The notes under the pieces were generated by a model that searched no databases, was not told the DNA's origin, and saw nothing but the letters and a program-made list of their open reading frames with translations. Position numbers and translations under genes: made by a program. Source: Bacteroidota bacterium (GTDB taxonomy: Bacteria; Bacteroidota; Bacteroidia; Bacteroidales; GCA-2748055). Taken from it: a stretch of 38,052 nt of DNA. Shown in pieces: positions 9,910-19,932 of the stretch (positions within the stretch are counted from its first letter, which is position 1; every line of letters begins with the position of its first letter). The stretch spans positions 1-38,052 of the forward strand of contig DAOWFP010000066.1 of assembly GCA_030637895.1 (NCBI GenBank), read 5' to 3'.

Positions 9910-12645
9910 TTACGAATTCAGCTTCAATGAGGTCGTAGAATAGAACTTATATTTACCTGAACCAATTTCTATTTCTGCCTGGCCATTCTCAAAACCACGC
10001 AATTGAATTTCCTTGCTATCCAGTATGGAAATACCGCTCTCAGTAATATCAGTTTTGGAGCTTGCCGGAATAAAAACAGTGGCTGATGTATTTTCCGGAA
10101 TATCAACTTCAAGGATAAAGCTTTCTTCGGTTTTCTCCCAGCTAACTTCAATCTTACCATAGGGAGAAATATGATAACCTAAGGCCCACTGCAGCGAATC
10201 AATTTGGGCGGGTTTAATGATAATATGCTTATAACCCGGGGCTTCCGTGTCGATCTGAATGCCTAATAAACCGCGTTGAAACCAGCCACCAATCCCATTC
10301 AGGCAACCATGAACCCGTGAATTGACCGGCTCCCAGTACTCGGGCCAGGTAATCTCACCCCTTGCAATAAACTCCCCATAGCTGGGATAGGTGGTTTGAT
10401 TCATGAGTGTGTGCAAGAGCTCATGCTTCCCTGTTTCGGTCAGGTATTTGGTCAGATAGTAGGTACCGTGAATTCCGGTATCAAAATGGCCATTCTGGTT
10501 TTTATTTATTTCTTCCGCCAACCTTTTCTCTACTTCAGGAATATCTTTCTCAGGCACTATTCCGGCCATCAGTGGCATCACCAGGTGGGTTTGTCTGGTA
10601 TCGATGTAGGTGTAGTTTATAGAATCATAATAGAAGTGGTTAATCGCATCGCTTAATTCCTGTGCTTTGGTCCGGTAAGCAAGGGCATTATCTTCCATTT
10701 TCAGAATATGAGCGATGTTGGCCGCAATTTTCAATACATATACATAGTAACAGTTGTTAAACAAGCTGGCTTCAGCAGTAAAACTTTCCTCATTTCCATG
10801 TGGATTTGCCCAATCCCCAAGGAAAAGCCATCGCTTACCATCCATGTACTCCCAATCGCCTGCGGATACCACATTCAGCAATCCATTTTCATTTATATGT
10901 TCTTCCATATACACGAGCCATTTTTGAGCAGCAAGAAAGGTGCTTTCCAGTATCCGTGTATTGCCATAGCTCAGATATACTTCCCAGGGCAGGGTGAGAA
11001 TAAAACCACTCCATGCAGGACCTCCTCCGCCCCCCAGAGTAGGTGCAGTATGGTTTATGCGCCCGCTTGCATCCTGAATATCCACCCAGTCCTGTGCCCA
11101 TTTTGTGAAGAAGGGGTGTGAAGCATAGGCATCGTTTGCTATATCCAGGCTGCCATGACCGTCGCCTCCGTATCCCAGCCTTTCACGGTGAGGGCAATCC
11201 ACAGACATACCTCCGGTGGATAGACTCTCGTAGGTATAGCAGGTGTTATCGTAAATCTGGTTCAGCAACTCATTTGAACAGTGAAAATCACCAAAGCGTT
11301 CACGGTCATTTGTAACCTGGTATCCAACTATATCATGTAGCTCCGGCTGGTAATCAATACCAGCAATGCTAATATATTCAACCTGGTGATAGGAAAACCT
11401 GTTTCTAAACTTCCCCTCTCCATCATCACCAATTACCAGCACGTTTGTCTGGTTAAATTCCACCGCTCTGTCCGGATAGGAGGAAGCTGAAATGGAGATA
11501 CGCTGTCCCGGCCTTCCCTTCAATGTGGCCTCAATCCAACCTGTGTAGATGGAATCCATGGTAAATTGATACTGTCGCTCTCCCGTTTTCTTCAAGGATA
11601 TAGCCGACCGTTTCTTTACCATCCTGTTGGGTTCCAGAAAATCAGAACTTAGCTTCAATCCACATGCTACCACATCAACCCTGGCCCACTGGCTCTCCTC
11701 AAAATGGTCTAGTGCCCATTCCACATCATGATCCGCATCCACAACCAGGTCTCCACCAAAATCGCTGTTTTGCCATCTACCCAGGTGGTAGGTATTGCTC
11801 GCCGAATAGCTCCACGATTCTCCTGTGGCGATCCAATGCTCCGGACTAATTCGAAATTGAGCCCTGCATAAAGGACTTTTTTCTACATTGAAATCTACTT
11901 TGGGATTAGCATCCGAAAAATCTGCCCATCCTGACGACAACCAGATAACAATGTTGTTCTTGCCTTCCTTCAAGTGTGGAGCAATATCATAACTTGAATA
12001 CAGGACCCTGTTTCTAAGATCTGAAACCGAGGGGCTAAGCACAGCATCGCTTACCTTCTTGCCATTCACATATAGTTCGTGAAATCCAAGGGATGCGACA
12101 AAGGCAGGGGCAAAAAGGGGTGTTCTATCCAGATCAAAATCATATTTAAAGTAGGGACAATTGCTTGAATCAATGTCCGGACCATAAATCCATTCTCCAA
12201 GCCACTCATTTTCATCCAGGATTCCCGTCTCGAAAGATGCCCATTTGCTGAATTTACTTTTGCTTCCCTTATTATCTTCAATTTGAATTCTCCAATAGTA
12301 TTTCCTTGCCGATTGGAGGGGCTCGCCTTCATACCTGATATTTACAGAATTCCCGGAAGGTATTTTACCTGAATTCCAAATGGGCCAGCTAGCATCCTCA
12401 GGTATTCTTTCAGATTCATATACCAGTATTCTGTACGAGGACTGAGCAACATTCCGTCTGCCAGGAGCATCAATTTCCCAGCTCAGGTAAGGACGTGAAT
12501 GTTCAACACCCCTGGGATTGGATAAAAACTCACACTTAAGCTTCCTTGCGATCAGGTCATAGGACAGATCTTTCTTATCCTGACAGGCCGTAAGGAGGAT
12601 AAGAGTCCCTATCATCAAAACAAGATTTACTGACCTATTTATCAT
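9910..12645 (-). CDS. GH78 alpha-L-rhamnosidase
   Basis: 911 aa. Lipobox-like ILLTACQ; SYRILVYES...ARKYYWRIQIED N-domain; MSVDCPHRERLGYGGDGHGSLDIA catalytic motif; GEITWPEYWEPVNSRVHGCLNGIGGWFQRGLLGI. Confidence 0.92.
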   Translation of the reverse strand: MINRSVNLVLMIGTLILLTACQDKKDLSYDLIARKLKCEFLSNPRGVEHSRPYLSWEIDAPGRRNVAQSSYRILVYESERIPEDASWPIWNSGKIPSGNSVNIRYEGEPLQSARKYYWRIQIEDNKGSKSKFSKWASFETGILDENEWLGEWIYGPDIDSSNCPYFKYDFDLDRTPLFAPAFVASLGFHELYVNGKKVSDAVLSPSVSDLRNRVLYSSYDIAPHLKEGKNNIVIWLSSGWADFSDANPKVDFNVEKSPLCRAQFRISPEHWIATGESWSYSASNTYHLGRWQNSDFGGDLVVDADHDVEWALDHFEESQWARVDVVACGLKLSSDFLEPNRMVKKRSAISLKKTGERQYQFTMDSIYTGWIEATLKGRPGQRISISASSYPDRAVEFNQTNVLVIGDDGEGKFRNRFSYHQVEYISIAGIDYQPELHDIVGYQVTNDRERFGDFHCSNELLNQIYDNTCYTYESLSTGGMSVDCPHRERLGYGGDGHGSLDIANDAYASHPFFTKWAQDWVDIQDASGRINHTAPTLGGGGGPAWSGFILTLPWEVYLSYGNTRILESTFLAAQKWLVYMEEHINENGLLNVVSAGDWEYMDGKRWLFLGDWANPHGNEESFTAEASLFNNCYYVYVLKIAANIAHILKMEDNALAYRTKAQELSDAINHFYYDSINYTYIDTRQTHLVMPLMAGIVPEKDIPEVEKRLAEEINKNQNGHFDTGIHGTYYLTKYLTETGKHELLHTLMNQTTYPSYGEFIARGEITWPEYWEPVNSRVHGCLNGIGGWFQRGLLGIQIDTEAPGYKHIIIKPAQIDSLQWALGYHISPYGKIEVSWEKTEESFILEVDIPENTSATVFIPASSKTDITESGISILDSKEIQLRGFENGQAEIEIGSGKYKFYSTTSLKLNS

Positions 12646-12778
12646 GCCTGTGAATTAGATTTACCGGACATTTACAAGAAACTCCATGGAAGATAGAAAC
12701 AGATAGTTTTTTGGGTTAATTCTCATCCTCTGTTAAGCCTGTTGGCTATCCTAATATAGGATCCCGGGAATAGCAAAA

Positions 12779-12811
12779 CATTAAAGTCGCATTAATAAAA
12801 GATTAAAGCTT
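12779..12811. promoter_or_regulatory. Candidate operator B: three TTAA direct repeats, exact 11-bp phase
   Basis: cattaaagtcg|cattaataaaa|gattaaagctt; TTAA at 12781, 12792, 12803; upstream of GH78. Confidence 0.5.
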
Positions 12812-12821
12812 CAATAATAGC

Positions 12822-15230
12822 TTAAAGGTGCTTTGTCCAGATCTCTTTGATGGTTTCCTCCTGGGAATAACCAGTGGGGCATTCCTCACTTTTTGTATTC
12901 GCATGGTAGTTGCCATTTGTTTCGTTGGGACAGGATATCATGCGACTCACCGGCATTTGCAGATGTCCGTTGGGATCGGTTTCTTTTAACCAGTTAAAGG
13001 CATATTTCAACCAATCGTTCCTGTATTCCTCTGGCTGCTGAGCATACCAGGAGATCTCATCCCAGCCCCAAACAAAGATGGAGGTGGTGTCTGCTTCATT
13101 GGGTGGAGTCTTTCGTCCGTAGTTATCAAACTCAACCAGGTAAGGAAGGCTTTTACAGCTCCAGCCACTGGGTGAGATACATCCTTTACTTTTTTTGAAA
13201 AGCCCATCCAGGTAGTTCACCTCCAGCTTACTTTCATAGGGTTTCTCAGGAATTTCTTTGATGCGCATGGGAAAGGAGTTAAAATCGATCAGGCTTACAC
13301 CGTCCTTTACCATATCTCCCCTGGGCACATGGGCATCAAGCAGGACCCAATTCCTGCGGGCATGCTTCCCTGCATACTCCCGGATCTTTGTCAAAAGTCC
13401 GGCCCAATCTTTCCGTTCCGGATCATTCATTCCAATGAGCTCCACCTGTCCCAGATGAAAAGCTTCACAGCCCAGATCCATGTACGATCCTGCCAGGTAG
13501 TAGAACCAGAGTCGCGATTCCACTTTACTGATATCAGGCACGCTGCTTCCCTCCCGCCAGTGATTCACATAAATACCCTTGTCATTCAGCATGGCTTCAT
13601 AGGAGAAATTTCTTTGCTCATCAGGCAATCCAAAATCTTCAAATACCCAATGTGGTATTTTCACCTCATTCACTTCTTCGGTCACAATTTCAAATAAACA
13701 GCCCTGGAAAATTATTTCCGGATCAAATGCATGGAGGGTATCCATCAGGGATTTTGCATCGCTCCAGAAATCAGGATCATTTAAACGACTTTCGCCTCCC
13801 CAACGATAGAGGGCCCGCCCGATAAATTTGGCACCGATATTCTTTATTAATCGGATATCGTCGGAATGAAAGGGATAGGTACGTCGGCCTTCGGGATGAT
13901 GTGGTACCAGGAAAAAGGCCATGGTGACTGAGCGGTCCAGGTAGTTTTCCAACACCTCTCGTGATATCCCATCTTTATCAAAATTGAATGACCTGGACCC
14001 TCCAAATGTCCTGTTATATAGATTCTCCTCTTTATCAAAGCAGCCTGCCATTTGAATAACAGCCTGATCATTCTCAATGCTTATGGGAGAATCGGAAACA
14101 TAATTTCTCATGCGGCTTCCCCATATGGATACAGTTAATTTCTTATCTCCTCTTACCAGCAGGAAATCCCATGACATATTTTCAGGGACCGTGGTAAGTG
14201 CTCCATTCCCCCCCGAAAATGCTTCCACATTGCTCAGAGAAGTATGCCCCTCTCCTTCGATAATGATGGGATGTATATTTTCAACGCTCTCGCCGGTATT
14301 GGCGATAATGGAGCCCTGTGCAATCTGCCAGTTACGGTTCTTTGTGTTGTTGCCTCGTTTTAAAATGCCAACAGCCACACAGTCGAAGTTGAAATTGGTA
14401 AGTTGCCCGTAGGATTCTCCATCCAGCAGAATCCCTCCATAAGTGCCAAAGGTGAAGAGATCAATCAGCTGTGCATTATCGGTATGATTTATGGTAAAGG
14501 TAAAGGTCTTTTTTGCGATGACGGCATCCACCACTTCCCTGCTGAACTGCCCTCCAATAAAACGCTGTATGGCAGGATTCACATGACAATGCAAGATGCG
14601 TGGAACATCATAACAGTAATTTATCCGGATAAACTCACCACTGAGGGGGTATCCGTAGCAGTGTTCAAAGGTCATTAGCTCGCAGGCAAATTTTCGCTGC
14701 GCATTAAAATCAAAGGCCAGGTATTCACCGTAAAAGGTAAGGCATGAAAGGTAGACACCCTGAGATCTGCTGGTTTCCGAAACCTTTATGGTGGCCGGAT
14801 ATGGAATAATGGCCGTCGGATCATCAATGGTTTGCTCGGGATACCAGAACTGGATCCCCTTTATCTGTGTACCCGACTCTACGGTAATGAAGGCATTCTC
14901 CTGATCGGTAATGGCAAAAACACTTCCCACCGGCTGCTTTTTGGTTGAATGGGCCGTCCCCCGCGGAGTTGGTCCATGCACCCCGATCAGTGAAACATTT
15001 TTCTTCAAAATGATTCCGCCGTCCACTGCATAGGGTTCTTCTGAGGGTTCTACCAGGAGAGCCGAACCGGTAGCAGAGGCCCAGTCAATGGCTTTTTGAA
15101 GGTTGAGCTTATTTTTGGCGGAACTGTTCCCCGGCTTTACACCAAATTTTTGAATACTTGGTATCTCGGATGCTACGGCCAGATTTATACTGAGGACCAG
15201 CAGCAAAGATATGATTGCAATCCTTTTCAT
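12822..15230 (-). CDS. Pectate-lyase-superfamily beta-helix protein with an uncharacterised C-terminal domain
   Basis: 802 aa. Signal peptide; IQKFGVKPGNSSAKNKLNLQKAIDWASATGSALLVEPSEEPYAVDGGIILKKNVSLIGVHG typical of the beta-helix N-terminus; from about YLDRSVTMAFFLVPHHPEGRRTYPF onward a distinct non-repetitive region. Confidence 0.75.
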   Translation of the reverse strand: MKRIAIISLLLVLSINLAVASEIPSIQKFGVKPGNSSAKNKLNLQKAIDWASATGSALLVEPSEEPYAVDGGIILKKNVSLIGVHGPTPRGTAHSTKKQPVGSVFAITDQENAFITVESGTQIKGIQFWYPEQTIDDPTAIIPYPATIKVSETSRSQGVYLSCLTFYGEYLAFDFNAQRKFACELMTFEHCYGYPLSGEFIRINYCYDVPRILHCHVNPAIQRFIGGQFSREVVDAVIAKKTFTFTINHTDNAQLIDLFTFGTYGGILLDGESYGQLTNFNFDCVAVGILKRGNNTKNRNWQIAQGSIIANTGESVENIHPIIIEGEGHTSLSNVEAFSGGNGALTTVPENMSWDFLLVRGDKKLTVSIWGSRMRNYVSDSPISIENDQAVIQMAGCFDKEENLYNRTFGGSRSFNFDKDGISREVLENYLDRSVTMAFFLVPHHPEGRRTYPFHSDDIRLIKNIGAKFIGRALYRWGGESRLNDPDFWSDAKSLMDTLHAFDPEIIFQGCLFEIVTEEVNEVKIPHWVFEDFGLPDEQRNFSYEAMLNDKGIYVNHWREGSSVPDISKVESRLWFYYLAGSYMDLGCEAFHLGQVELIGMNDPERKDWAGLLTKIREYAGKHARRNWVLLDAHVPRGDMVKDGVSLIDFNSFPMRIKEIPEKPYESKLEVNYLDGLFKKSKGCISPSGWSCKSLPYLVEFDNYGRKTPPNEADTTSIFVWGWDEISWYAQQPEEYRNDWLKYAFNWLKETDPNGHLQMPVSRMISCPNETNGNYHANTKSEECPTGYSQEETIKEIWTKHL

Positions 15231-15239
15231 TTTTTTGTA

Positions 15240-16328
15240 TTAAGGTTCTAACAACTTTGATAAGTCCACCGAATCGTAGGGTTTTTCTCCGAATCCCGCA
15301 TAATACTCCAGGAGAATCCTTTCGCCTGTTTCATCTATTTTAATCACAGCATATCCGGGTAAATCGGTCTGTTTAAAATAGCTTACATGCTTCGCCTCTT
15401 CAGCCAACATGGCCTTTCTAGCCTCCAGAGTTTCGGGCTGCCACCCGCTCATGTTTTCCGCAAGCGATGGGCCATATTCCGTAATCACTTTTGCAGGCTC
15501 CTGGTAATCTCTTTCTTTGATCACACTGATTACCATAAGTTGTACCACTGGCCCGTAGGGAGTTTCCCGCCGCACAAGCGAATAACGATGCAGGTGGCCG
15601 CATAAGACTATCGCTTTGTGACTGGCAATGACTTTAAGAAGCTCATCCCGCTTTTCAGTATCCCGCCTCAGGGTGTGCCAGCACCTTTCTGTAACCGGGA
15701 TTACAGGTTCATGGATAGCCACGAATTTATACTTCGCATCCGACCCTGAAAGTTCCTGCTCAAGGAAAGAGATCATATCTGTCTCTTTATCCCAGGGATC
15801 CAAACAGGTGATCTGAACATTGTTGTAGCAGTAGGAATAACTGGCACGCTTGATATCCGGATTTCCGGTCTGTTTTCTGATCATGGGAACATAGTGTTCC
15901 TGAAAGGCTTCATGTGCTCCGGGCCCTGTTATATCGTGATTTCCCTTGGTCAGGATCCAGGGTGCGGGCATTCTGGCAGCTTCAATGGCTTCCATGGTAT
16001 TGGATGCCATCTGATGGGCTTTTACATCATTACCGGCAAGACCTTCCGACAGATCTCCCAGTTGAATGATCGCTTTTACTGGTGGATCGGTATGTTCAGC
16101 TCTCTTTTTGAGAACCGACATAAAATCGGTCCAGTTCTCCCTGGTGTAAACGGTGTATTCTTCCGTCACCTGGCGCAAGTCACCCGGCTTCTGCTTAAGC
16201 CAGTCCATATCATGATCATCCAGAAGATCATAATGCAAATCCCCAAGCACGATGAAACTGCTGCTCTGGTCCTCTGAGCAATTACTTAGTAAAACCAGCA
16301 GTGAAGCCAGCAACAAAAATCTTTTCAT
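15240..16328 (-). CDS. Calcineurin-like metallophosphoesterase, lipoprotein
   Basis: Start re-assigned to Met6 of the 16343 ORF (MKRFLLLASLLVLLSNCSEDQ, lipobox). VLGDLHYDLLDDHD, QLGDLSEG, TKGNHDITG, AIHEP, CGHLHRYS. Confidence 0.88.
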   Translation of the reverse strand: MKRFLLLASLLVLLSNCSEDQSSSFIVLGDLHYDLLDDHDMDWLKQKPGDLRQVTEEYTVYTRENWTDFMSVLKKRAEHTDPPVKAIIQLGDLSEGLAGNDVKAHQMASNTMEAIEAARMPAPWILTKGNHDITGPGAHEAFQEHYVPMIRKQTGNPDIKRASYSYCYNNVQITCLDPWDKETDMISFLEQELSGSDAKYKFVAIHEPVIPVTERCWHTLRRDTEKRDELLKVIASHKAIVLCGHLHRYSLVRRETPYGPVVQLMVISVIKERDYQEPAKVITEYGPSLAENMSGWQPETLEARKAMLAEEAKHVSYFKQTDLPGYAVIKIDETGERILLEYYAGFGEKPYDSVDLSKLLEP

Positions 16329-16345
16329 TACAATAAGATTCAACT

Positions 16346-17437
16346 TTACCTGCTTAATTTAACCGGCATCCCGGTTTCGCTGCTTTGACGTGCAGCCTCC
16401 AGGATCTCTACTACAGTAAGGTTTATTTCCAAAGAGGATAAATCGGTAGGAGCAACCTTGATATCTCCTTTGACCGCTGCCGCAAAAAAGGCAAAAGGAT
16501 CCGTAAATGGAGCCGCTGATACCGGCACTTTCTTAAGTTCCTCACCTGTTTTTTCGTCCAGGCGGAACCTGATGGTTTCTGCATCATCTATAAATACATA
16601 TCCGGAATTTCCATAGATATGCATGTCTTTCCGGTTGAAGGGCCAGTTCCATGAGGCATGAATAACTCCCTCCATGTCCGGATAGGAAAGAACGATGGTA
16701 GCATCATCATCCACATGGGGATAGACATCTGGCTTATACTGCTTTAATTCAGCATATACAGTGAGGGGCTTTTCCCCTTTGAGCATCCAGGTGATCAGGT
16801 CAGCGCCATAACATCCAAAGTCGATCACAGCCCCACCTCCATTTAACACAGGATCGGTCAGCCACTCTAAAAATTCAGGATTCACACCAATTTCTTTGGG
16901 ACCTTTATGGCCGTCGTAGACAATAACCTTTCTTAATTCCCCGAGCTCTCCATTTCTTACCATGTCATATCCCACATAATTAGAAGGATACCAGGTGGTT
17001 TCATAGTTGGTCAAAACCTGAATTCCATGCTCCTCTGAAAGCTTTTTCATGATCCCTGCATGTTCAGTAGATACGGCCAGGGGTTTTTCAACCATCACAT
17101 CAATGCCTCGTTTGGCACAGGCTTGCACCACCTCTAAATGATCGAAGATTGAAGTAAAAGTGATAACCCCATCAGGCCTGGTCTTCTCCAGCATCTCTTC
17201 CAGTGACTCATAAATCAGATTCTTGTCAAGGTGATAAGCCTCAGCATATCGATCTGAAAGATCGGTATTGCTTTCTGCGATTCCCACAATTTGAATATCT
17301 TCCCGATCCAGGTTTCTAAGTAAAGGGATCACATGCGAATGAGACAATCCCGCAACCCCAATTCTTACAGGCTCCTGGCCGGATATGGGATTCATTAGAA
17401 CTCCCATGCACAGAATAAAAAGAGTGGTAATTCTCAT
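16346..17437 (-). CDS. Gfo/Idh/MocA family oxidoreductase
   Basis: 363 aa. RIGVAGLSHSHVIPLL nucleotide-binding start, VMVEKPLAVSTEHA (EKP motif), GGAVIDFGCYGADLITWML. Confidence 0.9.
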   Translation of the reverse strand: MRITTLFILCMGVLMNPISGQEPVRIGVAGLSHSHVIPLLRNLDREDIQIVGIAESNTDLSDRYAEAYHLDKNLIYESLEEMLEKTRPDGVITFTSIFDHLEVVQACAKRGIDVMVEKPLAVSTEHAGIMKKLSEEHGIQVLTNYETTWYPSNYVGYDMVRNGELGELRKVIVYDGHKGPKEIGVNPEFLEWLTDPVLNGGGAVIDFGCYGADLITWMLKGEKPLTVYAELKQYKPDVYPHVDDDATIVLSYPDMEGVIHASWNWPFNRKDMHIYGNSGYVFIDDAETIRFRLDEKTGEELKKVPVSAAPFTDPFAFFAAAVKGDIKVAPTDLSSLEINLTVVEILEAARQSSETGMPVKLSR

Positions 17438-17465
17438 AGCAAACCGTAAAGTTTGGCATTAGGTA

Positions 17466-18569
17466 TCAGGTACTAATCTGCTGCAGTGCATAGGCATAAG
17501 CACCCAGCGCTATAGACTCACTGGCTCCCCTTGTGCTGGTGGCGATGGCCAGCCTGGGTACCGGATCATAGGATATGGTTTTGTCAGTTCCCGGAATAGG
17601 AAGGGTTTTGGAATAATCCCTGAAAAAATCCTTCCGCTCCTCTTCATTGTCCAGGTTAAATACCTTCTGTACCAATCTGGGTAGTTCATCTGCATTGGAG
17701 GGACGAAACTTGTAGTTCAACTCCTCCATCACGGCTGGCATATAAAGATCCCTTGCGCCGGTAATCCCTCCACCGATCACAGCGATTCCATCAGAAAGAG
17801 TCAGGATATTGGCTACCGTATCACCCAGGGCACGTCCTGTGGCTTCATATGCTTTCAAAGCTGCTTCTCTGTTCCCCTCCTTCTCTCCTCTGGCTATCTC
17901 ATATATATCCTTGGGTTCCAGTTCGTTGGGATATTTAATACCAGCCTCTTCGGCGTAAAACCTTTGAACAGACCGAATGCTCACCGCATCTTCAGCATTG
18001 ATGGTAGGGTGATGCCTGTTGCTGAAAAGCCACACTTCTGCAGCAGTTACATTATCACCGGTGATCAGCTGACCGTTCGAAACAAAGCCACCACCAAAAC
18101 CGGTACCCAGTGTAAAGCCAAAGAGGTTCTTGTATCTTTTTGGACTTCCTGAGGCCTCAAGTTGGCTGTTGATCTCGGGTAAAATCCCTCCAAGAGCCTC
18201 TCCATAGGCAAAGAGGTCGCCATCATTGTTTATATATACCGGCAATCCAAACTCCTCTTCCAGGATGCTTTTCAGCGGCACACCTCCCTGAAAAGCAGGA
18301 AGATTGTTGGAATTATCTATGATCCCGTTGGCATAGTCTGCCGGCCCCGGAAAGGCAAAACTAATTGCCACGGGGATCTCCTCTATGGATTGAATAACCT
18401 CACTAAAGCCCTCCTTCATGGTGGCCAGGCATCTTTCCAGGTGATCTGCATTGGAATCCTTTCTGATCCCGCCTGTGATGGCTTTGCCGCTTTTGAATGC
18501 ATTAAATACGAAATTAGTTCCACCTGCATCCAGGGTCAACACCACCCGTTCATCATTATAAATATTCAT
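17466..18569 (-). CDS. ROK-family sugar kinase/regulator-like protein
   Basis: 367 aa. LTLDAGGTNFVF, VAISFAFPGPADYANGII, VYINNDGDLFAYGEALGG, FTLGTGFGGGFVSNGQL. Confidence 0.85.
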   Translation of the reverse strand: MNIYNDERVVLTLDAGGTNFVFNAFKSGKAITGGIRKDSNADHLERCLATMKEGFSEVIQSIEEIPVAISFAFPGPADYANGIIDNSNNLPAFQGGVPLKSILEEEFGLPVYINNDGDLFAYGEALGGILPEINSQLEASGSPKRYKNLFGFTLGTGFGGGFVSNGQLITGDNVTAAEVWLFSNRHHPTINAEDAVSIRSVQRFYAEEAGIKYPNELEPKDIYEIARGEKEGNREAALKAYEATGRALGDTVANILTLSDGIAVIGGGITGARDLYMPAVMEELNYKFRPSNADELPRLVQKVFNLDNEEERKDFFRDYSKTLPIPGTDKTISYDPVPRLAIATSTRGASESIALGAYAYALQQIST

Positions 18570-18572
18570 CTC

Positions 18573-19730
18573 TTATGCTTTAGAGGTTCGGGTCGCGATG
18601 TACAGAATATATATCATGCAGAGACCGGGGACAATAAATCCGGCCATCAGACCTGCCATGTCTGCAACCACACCAAACAGGATGGGTACAAAGGCTCCTC
18701 CAATAATAGCTGTTACCATAAGGCCCGAAATTTCATTGCTTCTGTCAGGGTAGGCATCCACAGTAATGGAAAATATGAGTGGGAAAATATTTGCAAAACC
18801 CAGCCCGATGATGGCGATAAATACAAAGGCCAGCACCTCACTTGAGGCAATAAAGAGACCAGCAATACCTAAAATGGAAAGGATGCTGGTAATAATCAGG
18901 AACCTCTTAGGTGATAACCAGTTCAGAATCACACCGCCTAAAAACCTTCCGGTCATCAGGGACAAAAAGAAAAACAGGGTGCCAAACAATCCCTTTTCTT
19001 TGATATCGAAGTCAAATTTCGCTTCTAGAAAGTTAGGGAGTTTCGCACTCATGCTCACCTCGGAGCCCACGTAGAGAAAAATGCCAATGACCATGAGCAG
19101 TATATAGGGATTCTTCAACAGTCCTAAACATGATTTCAGTGTGGCCGGCTTTTCAGGAGTGGCCTTTTCTTCGATGCGAGTGACTAACAATATAACTACA
19201 ACCAGTAGCATCACCCCTCCATAGATCGGAAACAGTAATTTCCAGTCCAATCCCCAATAACGTGCAGCCAGAATGGGGATCAGTGAACCCGACAGGGAGC
19301 CAATGGCCTTCACAAACTGTCCGAAGCTTAGGTTCCTGGAATATTTCCCTTCTGGCGAAACATCCCGCATTATTGGATTCCCTGCTACCTGAAGCATTGT
19401 GGCTCCGGTACCCAGAAAAAGAAGACCTCCCAGAATTAGTATAAAGGATTCATAATTTCCAATGATGGGCAGGATCATTCCCACCAGTGCTGCAAACAAG
19501 CCCATCATCAGCACATGCTTCCTTCCCTTCCGGTCCTGGTACAAACCCATTGGAATGGAGAGTAAGCCAAACATAATGAAGGCCATGAAGGTTACCAGCC
19601 CGGCCTGAAAATTATTCAGGGCGAAATCTGATTGCAGTTGGCTGGTCAGGGGTCCGGATACATCTCCAAAACCCATCACCAGGAAAGCCAGAAATATGGG
19701 CGTCGATTTAAACATGTTGTTCTTTGTCAT
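18573..19730 (-). CDS. MFS sugar transporter (FucP-like)
   Basis: 385 aa, multiple hydrophobic segments, MGLYQDRKGRKHVLMMG MFS loop motif; 3 bp upstream of the ROK gene. Confidence 0.85.
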   Translation of the reverse strand: MTKNNMFKSTPIFLAFLVMGFGDVSGPLTSQLQSDFALNNFQAGLVTFMAFIMFGLLSIPMGLYQDRKGRKHVLMMGLFAALVGMILPIIGNYESFILILGGLLFLGTGATMLQVAGNPIMRDVSPEGKYSRNLSFGQFVKAIGSLSGSLIPILAARYWGLDWKLLFPIYGGVMLLVVVILLVTRIEEKATPEKPATLKSCLGLLKNPYILLMVIGIFLYVGSEVSMSAKLPNFLEAKFDFDIKEKGLFGTLFFFLSLMTGRFLGGVILNWLSPKRFLIITSILSILGIAGLFIASSEVLAFVFIAIIGLGFANIFPLIFSITVDAYPDRSNEISGLMVTAIIGGAFVPILFGVVADMAGLMAGFIVPGLCMIYILYIATRTSKA

Positions 19731-19794
19731 AGCTCAAATTGGTCGGTTCGAAAAAAGAATTTTTGTTTAATATAGCATCATTGCTGAAAAAAAA

Positions 19795-19816
19795 CATTAA
19801 TTAATTCTTAAAAAGA
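19795..19816. promoter_or_regulatory. Candidate operator A: TTAA direct repeats, 11-bp phase
   Basis: cattaattaat|tcttaaaaaga; TTAA at 19797 and 19808 (an extra TTAA at 19801). Lies between the divergent MFS and regulator genes. Confidence 0.45.
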
Positions 19817-19932
19817 TCAAACAAAATATATTTCCATGTGTTGAAAGCACTAACTTGTTTTTCTAATATAATTCATACATCTTCGCAACAAGCTATGGAT
19901 AAATTTTTTGCCTATTCACAAGTTCTCAGCGG

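Noticed and set aside
19852-19924. 7-bp inverted repeat aacttgt...acaagtt upstream of the regulator
   Set aside because: Short arms about 60 bp apart in AT-rich DNA; expected by chance.
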